The translations under genes and the position numbers were made by a program. DNA of 64,000 nt from Cordia subcordata (lineage: Eukaryota > Streptophyta > Magnoliopsida > Boraginales > Cordiaceae). Below, in pieces: positions 11,879 to 24,262 of this stretch (position 1 is its first letter; every line of letters starts with the position of its first letter). The stretch spans positions 9,619,501-9,683,500 of the forward strand of contig JAPTOF010000003.1 in the NCBI GenBank assembly GCA_028554755.1, written 5' to 3'. Under the pieces are notes generated by a model. It was not told the DNA's origin, did no database searches, and saw only the letters and a list, made by a program, of their open reading frames with translations.

Positions 11879-12120
11879 TTTCTATTTCCCTTTTCTTCTT
11901 CTTCTTCTTTGCCTTTATGGTAAAAGGTATGGTTTAAGACAGAAAAAAAAGATGCGGTGGCAATATCAATAAAATGATTTTTGTTATTGCCACGTGTAGA
12001 ATCAGACAATCAGCATATTCCATTTCTGTTTTCTGAATAAGCTGTAGGCCCTTTGACCCAAAAAAAAAAAAAGCTCCAGGCCCATTTTAGAAGTTGTGGG
12101 CCTTTGGTTGTGGCTATGCT
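11879..12120 (-). promoter_or_regulatory. 5' leader and proximal promoter of alpha-SNAP
   Basis: Minus-strand upstream sequence. A GAA-repeat (11891-11910) lies just before the ATG, typical of plant 5' leaders. A G-box/ABRE-type core CACGTG (11991-11996; minus strand ACACGTGGCA) is 113-118 bp upstream of the start codon. In plants this core is bound by bZIP and bHLH factors. No convincing TATA box was found, so the transcription start is unknown. Confidence 0.5.
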
Positions 12121-12372
12121 TGTTTCTAGATGGGCTGTTAAATTGGGTTCGACGTCAAAACAAAGTCCAAAGTAGACCCATTTGTGGACGGCCCTCTCCA
12201 ATTCATGTTGTAAGATTATTTTAAAAATGACGTACAAGTCTCTGATATTGAAACTATAAATAATACACTTCCAACTAATAAAATCCAGAGAAAATGTGTC
12301 TAGTCGATTCATAATAATTCTATTTTGAATATTGTAAAACATAACACAATTAATATTTTGTTGTTTTACCAA

Positions 12373-15002
12373 TTTTGGTGAAAAAAATTCTTCAGAATGT
12401 TGTTTTATATTATAAAACTAAAGAGAAAAAGGAAGAATGAGACAAAAGAGAAAATAAGAGAAGAAAAAGAAGGATTTCTATTTATGTTGATATGTAAAAT
12501 TACAACTATATAAGCTTTATTTATATGAATACAATGATTCGTTCTCTAAGTTTTTTTTTTTTGGGGAACCACAGAAGGTTTTTGTCTTCTCAGGTTTAGA
12601 GTTTGGTCACAACCTAATAGTATTTGATACGATACAAATATCCATATAATTCAAAACATTCCCCCTTGGATGTTCATGCAAAAAGAATATGCTTTGTTAA
12701 AATCAGTTAGGAGAAAAATCTAGTGGAACAAAAATCCTAGTGAAGGAAAAAGAGTATAATATTCTTACATACACTTCATGCTGCCTTATTCTTTGCTAGG
12801 AAAATTCATTAGAACAAAACTTCAACTGGGGGGGGGGGGCGGGGAAAGGAGTATGGTGCATATTTTCTCCTCTCATCTCAATATATCAAGAAACCTTTGA
12901 GCGTATATTTCAACCTCATAGTTTCTCAAATATTATTGTGGATGATATTACTTCAAATGAACTTGCTAAGTACTTGCTTGAGAAATATTTATTTCACATT
13001 CCTTTAGGAGTTTCTTCATACATGAATTTCAGCATAATATGTGATCCCTAATCACCTTTGATATAATTTCCCATTACTCAAACAATACATGCAGTGTTAT
13101 TCACTTGTTGAGTATTAATATATAATGATTTTAGCATATATGAAAAAATATATTGCTTGTTGTAAATCAAACAAATATTCAATAGTTTTCATACTTAATC
13201 AACTTGAATAATGAGTGTCTTGATATAATCATTTTATATCACTTATTCATAATGATAATAAAATTTATATGTAATACATATCTTTATATTAGTATAGAAC
13301 CAAGTCTTTCTAATAAAATAACAAAAAATAGTATCGGCACGAGTAGTGTAGCAAGATATGTTAATATATCAATAGCATTGAGGTATGACACTTTAAGACC
13401 AATATTTTTTTATTATAATCATAAACCAAAATGATCTCACTAGGAATCGAAATATACAAACACTCAAAATATGAGTTGTTTGGCTTTAAAATTTCTTTTG
13501 TTCAAGTGATTGATGGATAATATTCCATCTAAATAATGATTGAGCTTCAAATTGAACCAAAATATTTATTTTAAAATTTCATACGAGTACATAATTGAGA
13601 GCTCTTTCATGAGTCCTTTTTATATATGTTGCTTCATAGAAACATGGACTATTAAACTCTTTTTCTTTTTTGAAGATTCGTATTAAAACAAATATATGAC
13701 AATGTTCGAGATGTTTCAGCTCGCGCAAATAACTTTGTGATTCGCCAAATGTATTTCTATAGAGATTTTATAATTCAAGCATCTTTAGTCATATAAAATT
13801 GTGAGCAAATATCATATTCATAAAATACATTTATGGATGTACAAGTTTTTCAAAATCACAAGATTCATATGAAGTCCTTTAGAAAAATGCCAAACTAATT
13901 AAAAATTACATCCAAATATGACCAAATCTACTTATAATGAATTCTAAGTTTCTAATGCTTGGTTTATATCTCATTTACTGACTAGTATTAATAGTTTAAG
14001 AGTGAGACAGCTATGTAATACATATCTTTAAAGTTCTCAAGTAATATGAAATTGGTTTGTACAACGCTCTCCCTCAATCCCATAAGCAAAAATATATTGA
14101 CTAACAAGGGCCAAAAATTTAATTTTTTTGTGTGAATATAAATTTGCTTCGATTGCGTCTTTTTATATTTGGCCAAATATATTTATGTTGACATCTTCAA
14201 ATAGACTTCAATGAATGATTCTCGTTTTTTAGTTATAATAGTAACTACTATATATGTAAATATCTGATCGTGATCATTTTCACGTTTCGGTTCCACTATT
14301 TTCAATAATAGTACATCGGAGTGAGATCTCATTTCAATAATATCAATCATATCATTAGGTACTTGATACTTTCTTAGCATAATATATTTTTCTCAGTTAT
14401 AACTTTACTCATTTGATTGTTTTGATATCTTCAAGATATCAACTATTTCAAAAAATGCCAACTTGCTCATCCTTTGTTTTTGGAACTGACAAGTCTATTC
14501 TAGCATTACAGTAGACATATTTTTAATATATATTTTTATTGATGTATCTAATAACAGGAGAATTTAAAGTTGGTCTATCTAACTTTGTCACTTTTTTTCT
14601 TCTTTTTTTTTTTTTTTTATCAAGAATTGCATCTTTGCAATCTATGTGCAAACATATAAACTTTTAGTTCATTCTAATTTATGCGAGGATGAAATGCATC
14701 CTATAAAACTTTTTATATTTTCAACTTCCTTGTTTTTCTCTACTTAATGTTGGGAATACTATTTCGTTAATTAACAAGATATGCTATTTCAATATATCCA
14801 GTCAATAATACAAAATATTTTACAATTGATTGAGATTCAACATTAACATAAATTCCCAATTCTTTTTTATATACACATCTTAATGCACTATGGTTGGGCA
14901 ATAAAAATACACCTTGCACAATAAAAACATTTAGATGAGATTTTTTTTTCCCTTGACCAATGGAGAGTAATTATTGATAAGCAATTGGTCTTCTTCCATA
15001 AA
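12373..15002. other. AT-rich intergenic DNA, no gene recognised
   Basis: About 2.6 kb of AT-rich sequence with only short open frames. It includes a run of 12 G, one C and 4 G (12828-12844). It may be very old transposon remains, but I cannot name a family. Confidence 0.35.
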
Positions 15003-15640
15003 TGCTACAATATGTTACACAATATGTTCCAAAAATAGACAACTTTATTCTTATAAATGATAGTGTAGGAATACACTCAAATACATTTAATAAAAGATTG
15101 TGCTAGACCAATATATATGCCCCTCAAATTTGTTATAGGCATTTAAACGACTCAACGTCTTTATTTGGGGTTGCTTAAGAAGTAATTTTTCTCCTGATAA
15201 CAAGTAGCACATGTAAAGGTGTGTATCTAGATTTTAGGAATTCTTCTTATTATTATTACACCCATATAACCTAAGAGGTCATGCCAAAGAATTAAAAGAA
15301 ATATTTAGGTCAAATTACTTTTGCTTGTTCAAGTGCTACAATATATTATATAATATGTCCCAAAACTAGGTAATTTTTATTCTAAAAAATGATGGTTTAG
15401 GATACGCTTTTAGGTGTTTAATAAAATATTATGCTAAATTAATATATACACCCCTTGAATTTGTTATAGACATTTAAAAGATTCAATGTGCTTAATAAGT
15501 AATTTTCTCCTGAGAACAAGCAATACATTTATAGGTGTATGCATGAATTTTGAAGATTTCTTCTCATTCAATTGTACCCATATGACTTAAGAGGTCATCC
15601 CAAAGAACAAAAAAATATTTGAATCAAATAACTTCTAGTT
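15003..15640. repeat. Tandem duplication, ~330-bp unit, diverged
   Basis: Copy 1 (15003-15334) and copy 2 (15335-15640) share in order: tgctacaatat, aatatgt-cc, aatatata-gcccct, aatttgttata, agtaatttt-ctcctga, aacaag, and taagaggtcat-ccaaaga. No coding capacity and no terminal repeats are evident. Confidence 0.7.
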
Positions 15641-15659
15641 TTTCAAAAATTTAAACAAA

Positions 15660-16130
15660 ATAAAAAAATAATGCTACCAATTTTATTACATATCCTTTAT
15701 CAAAGATATGCATGAGAGATATTATTTGTTTCAATCATATATGGTCTCAATATATACATACATACATACACACACATATACATATATATGAACCAAGAGG
15801 ACATTTTTGTCCAAAATTATATTTGTAGCTCGTTCGATGCATTTTCATGATTGTACCATTTATTTTTAATTTTGTACTATATAATTTTGTGTCTAAAGTA
15901 GGCCTGCAATAAAGAGTTTCAGTTAAAATTACGTTTTACCCTTTATACCATAATCTTCAAGAACATAATAAGAAGGATAATATAGTCATTTCACCATATC
16001 TTCTTTTCAGGTAGGTTGATTATCTTTGTTTTTCTCTCTTTTTCATTTAATCTTCATCCGGCTTTTGCTATTTGGATTGAGAGACAAAGCATTTGGTAGT
16101 AAATTGAGTCTAATTCTAAATTGACTCAAA
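15660..16130. other. AT-rich stretch with short TACA/TATA microsatellite
   Basis: A short tatatacatacatacacacacata-type microsatellite lies near 15752-15790. Nothing else is recognised. Confidence 0.4.
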
Positions 16131-16137
16131 TAAATAG

Positions 16138-16740
16138 TGAATGAGAAATTAAGATAATGTTTGGAAAGATGTATTATATTTCAGAAATTAAATTATAATA
16201 GAATTTAATTTAATTTTTTAAATTAAATTCTAAGGGTGCAACCTTTCCAAATTAAGAGTTATAACTTTTCTAAGCTAAAGGACACATCCCTTGGCATGAA
16301 GAGTTGGTATAGCTTTTCCGAACAGGCATCGTGTTGTCTATAAATAGCGCACAGGTCATTTTACAAAATCATCTTTTCTCTGCATTCATATTTACTTACT
16401 AAAACTAAAGCATTAGAGTTTTCTTGAAAGAGAGAGTTAGCATTATTTTGGTTCACCTTTTCTACAATTTGGAGTGCTACTATTGTAGAAATACTGCCGT
16501 TGAATCCTGGGAGACAGTCGCCTTTATCCGTAAGCACTATTGCAGGGTGATAACGTCTTTAGGAAACTGAAGAAATTCAGGCCTCGGCATTTCCTTTTCA
16601 AGGTATTTGCTTGTGTCTTTAAAGTTTGTAAGTATTATATTATTTTTAATTGTATTCTCAATTTCCTTAAATTTTTATAATCATTGATTTTTGCACAAAT
16701 TCATTGCATTTGGTGCTTTATTTTCTAACAGCATTAAAAT
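16138..16740 (+). repeat. LTR-like or retroelement leader segment with TATA box
   Basis: A good TATA box CTATAAATAG (16338-16347) is followed by a leader-like sequence with little AT bias: 'ttctctgcattcat...' then 'gttgaatcctgggagacagtcgcc' and 'gtaagcactattgcagggtgataacg'. The layout resembles an LTR promoter and R/U5 region, probably of a copia-type element, but TG/CA ends, primer-binding site and a second copy were not found. Confidence 0.35.
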
Positions 16741-16859
16741 TTTGGATGCAACAAAATCTCCAAAATTTAATGTTGTGGTTTTTTTCCTTCTTTCCAGCTT
16801 GCACATTTAACTTTTCATCTTAAATTGAAGTATGCAGATGTTTCAAAAAATCTTAGGTC

Positions 16860-16863
<4 letters not shown>

Positions 16864-16890
<27 letters not shown>
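16864..16890. repeat. (TA)n microsatellite
   Basis: About 13 uninterrupted TA units. Confidence 0.9.
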
Positions 16891-16899
16891 CTAAAATTT

Positions 16900-18359
16900 A
16901 GTAAATTCTTAAGATATACTTGATAATTGAATATCATTTATCAATAGTTCCTAGAGGAAACAAAATACAGGTTATTCAAAAACCTTCATTTATTTAAATA
17001 ACAAAGATTAATTGGTATGTTCACAATTCAAGAAAAGCTAAACAAAATACATAAATATAGATAACTTGACAATTTAAAGTATAAATATCTCTAATATAAT
17101 CAGTGAAATAAAATTCTTCAAATACTTGAGAAGTATTAGATTATGTCATCACTGTATAAAAGTTTCATATTGTGAGCTAACTACTATCATGCAATTAATT
17201 AATTTTTTTTTCAAGGGAGTTCAAATATAGATCATGTATCTAAAGTTCAACTTTAAATATTTAATGGATAATTTCAATAAAATAACATAATAATATATAA
17301 GGAGAAGAAATAATATTTGATAAAGTTATATCTTTTTTGAAAAACAAAGAGAAGGTATTGATGCTTAAACAATTTCTATAACAATATCAATTGCTAGTAA
17401 AACAATTAGAATTCACAATTTGATTATCGTATACTATGACATGTAAATTAGCCAAGATATTTTTTTTCCTATTTAATAAGTAATATGTGCAACATTTAGT
17501 TGGTGACATAAACTTTTCTTTCTTTTAATATAAGTAACACTGTAACTTGTAATAGTAAATTTTCAAAAAGTCAAATTGATGACTACATAAAAGATTTATT
17601 GTTGATATCCCATAGTCATCATATAAATCTTAAGGGAACATAATATATAGTTATACTTATTCAAGGTATAAAGGTAGATTTGATTATTTCACATATCTTC
17701 CCAAAAATTTTGTCCGCATAATTAAAAAAAATATTCTAGATATTGCGGAATGATATTCATTTATACACTGGCGAATTTATGTAGAAAAATGGGAGAGTCA
17801 ATTGACCTCTCTTGTTTCTAGGAAATTAATGTAAACGATAAGTATTTTTTTAGATTAACCCCATTTAAAAATTTTAATTGACCCCTCTTACTTAAAAAAT
17901 GAAGATTACTAAAAAATTTTGTTTATTTTTAAAGTGATAGACCTACTTTAAAAAGTTTTTAGTCCTTGATCAAATTTAATTTGTCATAATATTATAATAT
18001 TAAATTTGATAATTTTCAATTATTTTTAGAATATTAGATTCCATGAGGTCCAAGTATAACATATCAGTAAATAGTTTTATCTATTTTTTTTCAAAGTTAG
18101 TTTGTTATTTCAATATTGAGCCTAGTAAAAAAGTTTTTAGATCCGCCACTGCATTTATAAATTTGAAATCATGTAACTATAGATATTATTTCCATAGCAT
18201 GTTATTGGAAGATTTCTTATTTGTGATGGTCATAGATTTCTTTACAATATTTATAAAAGGATTAACAATATCTAGGCATTAAGCCTTTTTGAAGATAAAG
18301 ATGAAGGAAATCATTTAACTTGTAGCAATCCTTTTAGGGATATGTAATTTTCTTCTATG
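16900..18359. other. AT-rich intergenic DNA, no gene seen
   Basis: A 79-codon frame (18043-18282) has no recognisable family. The stretch ends exactly at the target-site duplication of element N1. Confidence 0.4.
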
Positions 18360-18364
18360 AATAT

Positions 18365-19870
18365 CAATGTGTTGATTTTGTGTGTGCTTTTGTATTACAT
18401 TCTTATTCTTGTTTTGAGGAGCTTTGTGCTTCATTTGTTATATTAGTAAAGCATTTAGGTCATACTTGTGCATATTAGGGCTTACATGTTCATAGTTGAG
18501 CATAGAACTTAAATGCTACACTAATGCGCATTTATTATTGTTTTAGGTAAGATTCGGAGAGATGATATGAGCTTGATTGATGCTACATGGGGTGTGGAGT
18601 AAAGAAAAAGGTGTTTGGGACATGAAGGAGGCCTGGAAGATGTATTTTGAAGCGGTGGGGCAAAGAAAAGAGCGACTGAAGCGAAATGAGCTCACAAGGC
18701 GCAAAAATGAAGGCCAATTTGACTAGGCCAGTCCATCGGCCTAGTTGATCGGCCAGGTAAAAAAGAAGCCCAGTTGAGGTTGGTCAAGATACCCCTAAGC
18801 TGGGCCCCTGGCTTGGTATCTTGGCCCTGTGCGATTTCAACTCTATTTAAGCATCTTTTTAGTATTTTTGAAGAGAACACCTACTATTTTCACACACCCA
18901 TTTCCCTAAACCCTAAATCCACCTTACACACACACATACAAACTTCTAAAGACATTTCACACTAGGAATCAAGCCTCTGAGAGGATTAAACACAAGGATT
19001 GGGCATAGCTCTTGGATCATGGCTTTGGATAAAAAGGTATCTCTCTTTTATCCCAAGTTAATTATGTATGACTAGAGCAATGTAGGGGGATTTACTCTTG
19101 TATTATGGATTGATTATTACATTATTGTTATGGGTACTTGATGGATTTGAATATATATGCCATGTGCTTAGGATTTCAAAGGCCATTTTACATACATGTC
19201 TATGTGTTTGTTGAAATACCTCAATGAAGTTGCATATGTATATTGAAGTCTATTATGCTATTAACCATCTATAAATCATTATGCTAGCATGTCTAAGTGT
19301 TTGTATGGTGATAACATAAAGTAGATATGCTTATATACATGTCTATATGTGTGTTTGTATACTTAATAGCACAAATAGCTTCTATTGCATACATGTCAAA
19401 TGCTATTGCTTAAATTGGTGTAATCTAAGCATGTTTATGTGTTTAGTAGTAGAATATACCAGAGTATTCTTGAATGCAATGCCCTAGATGTGTATGCCTT
19501 GTGCTTAAATGTCAATTTCCATTACTGTGATGCAATTGATGGTGCACAACTAGTAACTAGTTTAGGTCGAGTCCCCTTTGGCTTTAAAACCAGCCAATAG
19601 GTGTCCAGATAGGTTTAGTTGACCTTAATTCACTTAAGAAGACTAGTTAGTCCACCCTAATGCCTTAGGTTCATAAGGACCACGTTGTAGCTCTAAATAG
19701 ATGATGTTTAGGGATGGACTCGCACTTAGTCCTAAGGATAGATTAGGGAACTAATTAGTGGAGTAAGTGCTACGGTTAGATCGATCTAAGTCACTTAAAA
19801 CCCTATTAACTAGCCCTAATTCCTAAGTCATAAAGACCACGCCGTAGCTCTATGAGTCATCACCTAGGGA
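18365..19870 (+). repeat. N1 5' LTR, first part
   Basis: Matches the N1 3' LTR from its start to the 'cacctaggga' tract, where a related solo LTR is inserted. It contains palindromic GGTCGAT-type repeats (18720-18790), a TATA-like CTATTTAAG (18843-18851) and one TTGGCT/AGCCAA hairpin (19578-19597). Confidence 0.85.
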
Positions 19871-19875
19871 CGGAC

Positions 19876-21929
19876 TAATGTGTTTGTTTTGTGTGTTTAT
19901 AGATTATATGTATATGCCTGTTTTGAGGTGTTTTGTGCTTCATTTGGTGTATTAGTATAGCATCTAGGTCATATTTGTGCATAATAGGGTTTACATGTCA
20001 TAATTGAGGTTAAGACTTAAATGCTACAATAATGCGCGTTTATTGCCTATTTTAGGTGTGATTTGGAGAGATAATTAGAGCTTGATTGAGGGTTCTTGGT
20101 GTGTGGAACAAAGCCCAGGATGTTTTGGACATAAAGAAATGAAGAAAAGTGCATTTGGAAGTGGTTAGGCGATAGAAAGAGTGACCGAGGCAAAACCAAG
20201 TGCAACGTGAGCCAAATTCAGATCTTGCAACCTAAAAAGGACATGGACAAATTTTGGATATGTTTTAGGATGCAAAACATGGCTTGGGGATCCCCCATGA
20301 CGATACGAAGCCATGAAATAAGCGGTGTGCGAATCGGAGCCAAAACGAACAAGATATGGACATTTTACTGTCAAGACCGGTCGACCTCCTATCAAGGCTG
20401 GTTGACCAGCTGAGGTTGGCTGGACAGATCAGAATCTGGGCCAATTTTGGCCGGACGACTTAGCCCCAAAGCTGGTCGACCGGCTGGACACGTTAACAGC
20501 TCTATTTAAGCCACTTTTGAAGGAGAACAACACCCAAATCAAACACCCATTTCCCAAAACCCAAAATCCACCAAAAATCACCTCACACACTCACTTCTAA
20601 ACACATTTAACACTTGGAATCAAGGATCTAAGAGGATCAAACACTAGGATTTAGGGCATAGCTCATGGATTGTAAAGCTTGCCTATGGATAGAAGGGTAT
20701 CTCTCTTTTATCCTAAGTCTAATTATTTTTTATTAGTGCTATGTAGGGTGATTATTCTTGTATTTATGGATTGATTACTACTTTTTATTAATGGTAACTT
20801 GATGTATTTATGTATATATGCTTTATGCTTAGGGCTTCAAAAAGGCTATTTTACATACATGTCTATGTGTTTGTTGAAATGCCTCAATCATGTAGCATAT
20901 GTATATTGAAGTCTATTATGTTATTAACCATCTCTAAATCATTATGCTAGCATGTCTATGTGTGTGTGTGATGATTACATGAAATGGGTATGTTTATATA
21001 CTTGTCTATATGTGGGTTTACATATTTAATAGCACGAATAGCTTTTATTGCGTACATGTCGGGTGCTATAGCTTAAATTGGTGTAACCTAAGCATGTCTA
21101 TGTATTTAGTAGTAGAATATTCCGGAGTATTCTCAAATGCCATGCCCTAGATATGTTTGCTTTGCACTTAAACATTAACATTCGCTATTGTGATGTGATT
21201 GATGGTGCAAGACTTGTAACTAGCCTAGGTCGAGTCCTCTTTGGCTTTAAATCCAGCCAATAGGAGTCCAAATAGGTTTAGTTGACCTTAGTTCACTTGG
21301 GAAGGCTAGTTAGTCCACCCTAACACCTTAGGTTTATAAGGACCACGCTGTAGCTCTAAGTGGGGTGAAGCTTAAGGACAGACTCGCACCGAGTCCTAGG
21401 GCCAGATTGGTGAACTAATTAGAGGACTAAGTGCTAGGGTTAGATCGATCTACACTCACCTAGAATCTTATTGGCTAGCCCTAATTCCTAAGTTATAAAG
21501 ACCACGCCGTACTACTAGGCATCACCACCTAGGGACAGACCCGCACTGAGGCTTAAGGTACCAATTAGGAGGCTAATTATAGGTCTAGATTAGAGCACTT
21601 AGTATAATCCATCAAGTAACCCTAGAAAGACGTAGTAATCACCATAACCAAGACGTAATCACCTTAGTCCCCCATTTCCGACATTTGAGTCCCCTTAGAT
21701 TACTTGATTCCCCCTTCACACACATATATCTTTTATTTCCTTGTCCATAGTTTAGCTTTACTTTTTCGAGCTCCCTTTAGACCAAAAATCCCCAAAAAAA
21801 AGTGTAATTTAGGTCTCAACACATAGCGTTAGGCCTCTCTGTGGATTCGACCCCGCACTCGCACATACCGTACTACACACGACCTGTGCGCTTACGGGCT
21901 ATTTAGGCTTGTGCTCAAATAGCGTATCA
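19876..21929 (+). repeat. Solo LTR (N family) inside the N1 5' LTR
   Basis: A 2054-bp LTR runs from TAATGTGTTTG to TATCA. It is flanked by CGGAC (19871-19875) and CAGAC (21930-21934), a 5-bp duplication with one mismatch. The host LTR resumes at once after it. Internal marks: a GGTCGACC cluster (20378-20490), TATA-like CTATTTAAG (20502-20510), and a perfect TTGGCT/AGCCAA hairpin (21241-21260). It is the product of LTR-LTR recombination of a formerly complete element. Confidence 0.88.
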
Positions 21930-21934
21930 CAGAC

Positions 21935-22253
21935 CCGCACTGAGGCTTAGAGTACTAATTAGGAGGCTAAGTAAAGGTCTAGATGAGAACATTTAGTATA
22001 ACCCATCACACACAGACCTTTTTTATTTTCTTGCCCTTTTGATTGATTTACCTTCCTCAATCTCCCTTTAAACCAAAAACCCAAAAATTCGTAGTTTAAG
22101 GACCCAACATATAGCCTTTTATGATGCACATAACTTAGGACACCTCACACATTAGGCCTTCTTGTGAATTCGACCTCGTATATGCATACACCATATTACA
22201 CACGACCTGTGCCCTTGCAGGCTATATAGGCTTATGCTGCGAGATAGTGATCA
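21935..22253 (+). repeat. N1 5' LTR, second part
   Basis: Continues the N1 LTR to '...gagatagtgatca', the same terminal phrase as the 3' LTR end at 27796. Compared with the 3' LTR, about 130 bp between 'acccatca' and 'cacacagacc' is missing. Confidence 0.82.
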
Positions 22254-22285
22254 AGTTCTTCAAACTGTTGAAGAGAGGCAGCAGT
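22254..22285 (+). other. Degenerate primer-binding site region of N1
   Basis: After the LTR comes AGTTCTTCAAACTGTTGAAG, in the place where related elements have AGTTCTTGGTG...(A)CCAGGGAGGC. The spacing and the trailing GAGAGGCAGC agree, but the core that would pair with the tRNA 3' end is lost. Confidence 0.45.
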
Positions 22286-22425
22286 TGTTTGGTTTATTTG
22301 TTTTTATGCTTATGTATTGTTTTATATTTCTTTTTTTTCATATTTTCTTTATTTTGATTAATAAAAGAAAAATCCAGGAAAAAATTTGTTGAGCCTTTAA
22401 AGAGGTTTACTTTTGTCAATTAATC

Positions 22426-24262
22426 ATGAAAAATCCCAAAGCATCATGGTGGTCACTTGTGTCCTCTTCCTTACTACCCGAACATGTTCCCAATGCTTGT
22501 TGCTTGTGTGGAAGTAGTTGGTATAGAACCATTTGTTGTCCCCATGATAATCCCCAATCTAGGGCTAGTACCAACTATGACCCCTATAGTCATGCATTAT
22601 CTCATACATCTTTATCAAAATCATGACTATAAGATGTATATTCTTATTATTGCAATCATTGTGGAAGCCGTGCTTATTTTTCTAGTACTTGTCCTACCTT
22701 CCACTGTAGTTTCTGATTGCATACAACACGCAATGCCGGTAGCAATCATATGCCCATGCATGTGTCCTTATCTTATCATCATGATTCTAGGGAGCAACAT
22801 CATGCATTTTCATATTGGGGTCGCAATGACTCTTCATTTGGTCCAACCCTTTGCATTGAGAATCCATCCTTTACCCCATTTTTTTCCTACCCACCCTTCC
22901 TCTGAATACTATAATGGTTGTACTTATATTGACCTCAATAAAGATATTTACCATTCCCACTCAATTGAACCCTCTTCCAGTATGTCTATATTCTCTGAGC
23001 AATTAGATAAATTGCTTGAGCAATCCTGACTTCTTCTTCAATCTAACTGAGAGAGAGTAAACAACACGAGGCAACGAGTTGATCATCAAGTTAAGTGCTT
23101 TTAGAAGGAGATTAAGAGTGAGCAACCTATGGTTGGGAGTCTTGAGATACCTTTCTACTAGGTTGACGGGATAGAGATGAGACTTAACGATAAGGTGACT
23201 AGGGGTGAAAAGGATGACGTTTTAGAGAAAAATTTAGAAAGAGAGGTAGATTGAGAGTTCATATCATGTAGTAAGGATGAGGATGAGTTTGATGATGGTT
23301 TGGTTGTTGATGATTTTTATGGATATGTTTTAAAAGAAGTAGTACCCTATCCTCCTAAGCTTTCAACGTCCACCATTGAGTCGTATAAGCCTATCCTTTC
23401 TTCTCATCCCACACTTTACACATACTTGGAGATTGAGTCTCATAATCATGGCACTCATTTGCATTTTGAGCCTACATCTAGGGAGTTTAACGAGCTCACT
23501 TTCTTTGAGCATTCTTTTTTACATGACCTAGAATCCTTTGAGTCCCTGGTGTCCCCTCCATTTGTGCCTACCCCTTGTGAAAAGCATGATGATGAGAAGA
23601 CACCCACTAGCAATGAACGTATAGATGGATTTGATGAGACTTTAGCTAGTTATAGTTTAGAGTCATCCATTAGGGAGAATAAGACATCAATTTTAGAGTT
23701 TTTAGATGACAAATCTCTTGGAGTTAAAGATCATTGTGTTGAAGAAAATAGCCACTCCAAGATGACACCTAAGAAAGAAATTGGTGATCTTGGAGGAATG
23801 ATCTATAGACCTTTAGGATGTTTGATGAATCTTTGTTGACGAGAGATCCCATTAAGTCGACACCACCTCTTATAAGGAGTTAGAGCGACCTAAGCTTGAT
23901 CATGGTATATATTATAGAGAAGAAGAATGTAGTACTTCATTGTCCCTTACCTTTGCTCCTCCTTATCCAAATGTCGTCCCATTTCTATTTCCCATTCCAT
24001 TGAGCCTCCTTTTTTAGAGCTTGCATTCGTACCTTTATGCATAGAACATTTTCATCTAGGGTTAGATTACACTTTTTCCATGTTGCATGCATTAGACCTA
24101 TTATTGACCCATGGGGAGGGTGTGCTCCTAGCTCTTGATTATGAGAAGAAGGCCACAGCGTGGCTAATGAAAGAGCAAACTGGGCATGATCTTTCACACT
24201 TATGCATGACACCTTCCACACTTGTGTGCACTTTCTCATATGATAATTCAGGGGGATCTTGA
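22426..24262 (+). pseudogene. N1 gag-like zinc-knuckle protein, decayed
   Basis: Starts at an ATG (22426) matching the N2 start at 45833: MKNPKASWWSLVSSS versus MNDPNTSWWSLVSSS. Two knuckle-like segments follow: one with C-x2-C and a final C in the CCHC spacing but Tyr for His (22498-22540), and one, CNHCGSRAYFSSTC (near 22655-22695), also Tyr for His. The frame is then broken by stops and shifts. A 179-codon open piece (23300-23839) is rich in Glu, Asp, Ser and His and aligns with 46660-47060 of N2. A further conserved piece (24080-24262) carries MLHALDL-LTHGE, LDYEKKA and HDLSHLCMTPS. No catalytic domain is seen. In N2 both knuckles keep the His, so this copy is the more decayed in that part. 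Confidence 0.65.

Noticed and set aside
11659..12009. 116-codon minus-strand frame over alpha-SNAP exon 1
   Set aside because: Different frame from exon 1, whose register is fixed by alpha-SNAP homology and splice phases.
12010..12372. 120-codon minus-strand open frame upstream of alpha-SNAP
   Set aside because: No recognisable family and low-complexity composition; not supported as a gene.
12828..12844. G-run (12 G, C, 4 G) as a G-quadruplex signal
   Set aside because: An isolated homopolymer with no gene nearby; may be a sequencing or assembly artefact.
18720..20490. Palindromic repeats as a possible CRISPR array
   Set aside because: Units vary in length and spacing, lie in LTR promoters and recur in several LTRs; the genome is a plant.
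22457..23029. 190-codon open frame with hydrophobic stretches, membrane-protein-like
   Set aside because: It overlaps the conserved zinc-knuckle frame in another register; the equivalent region of N2 supports the knuckle frame.
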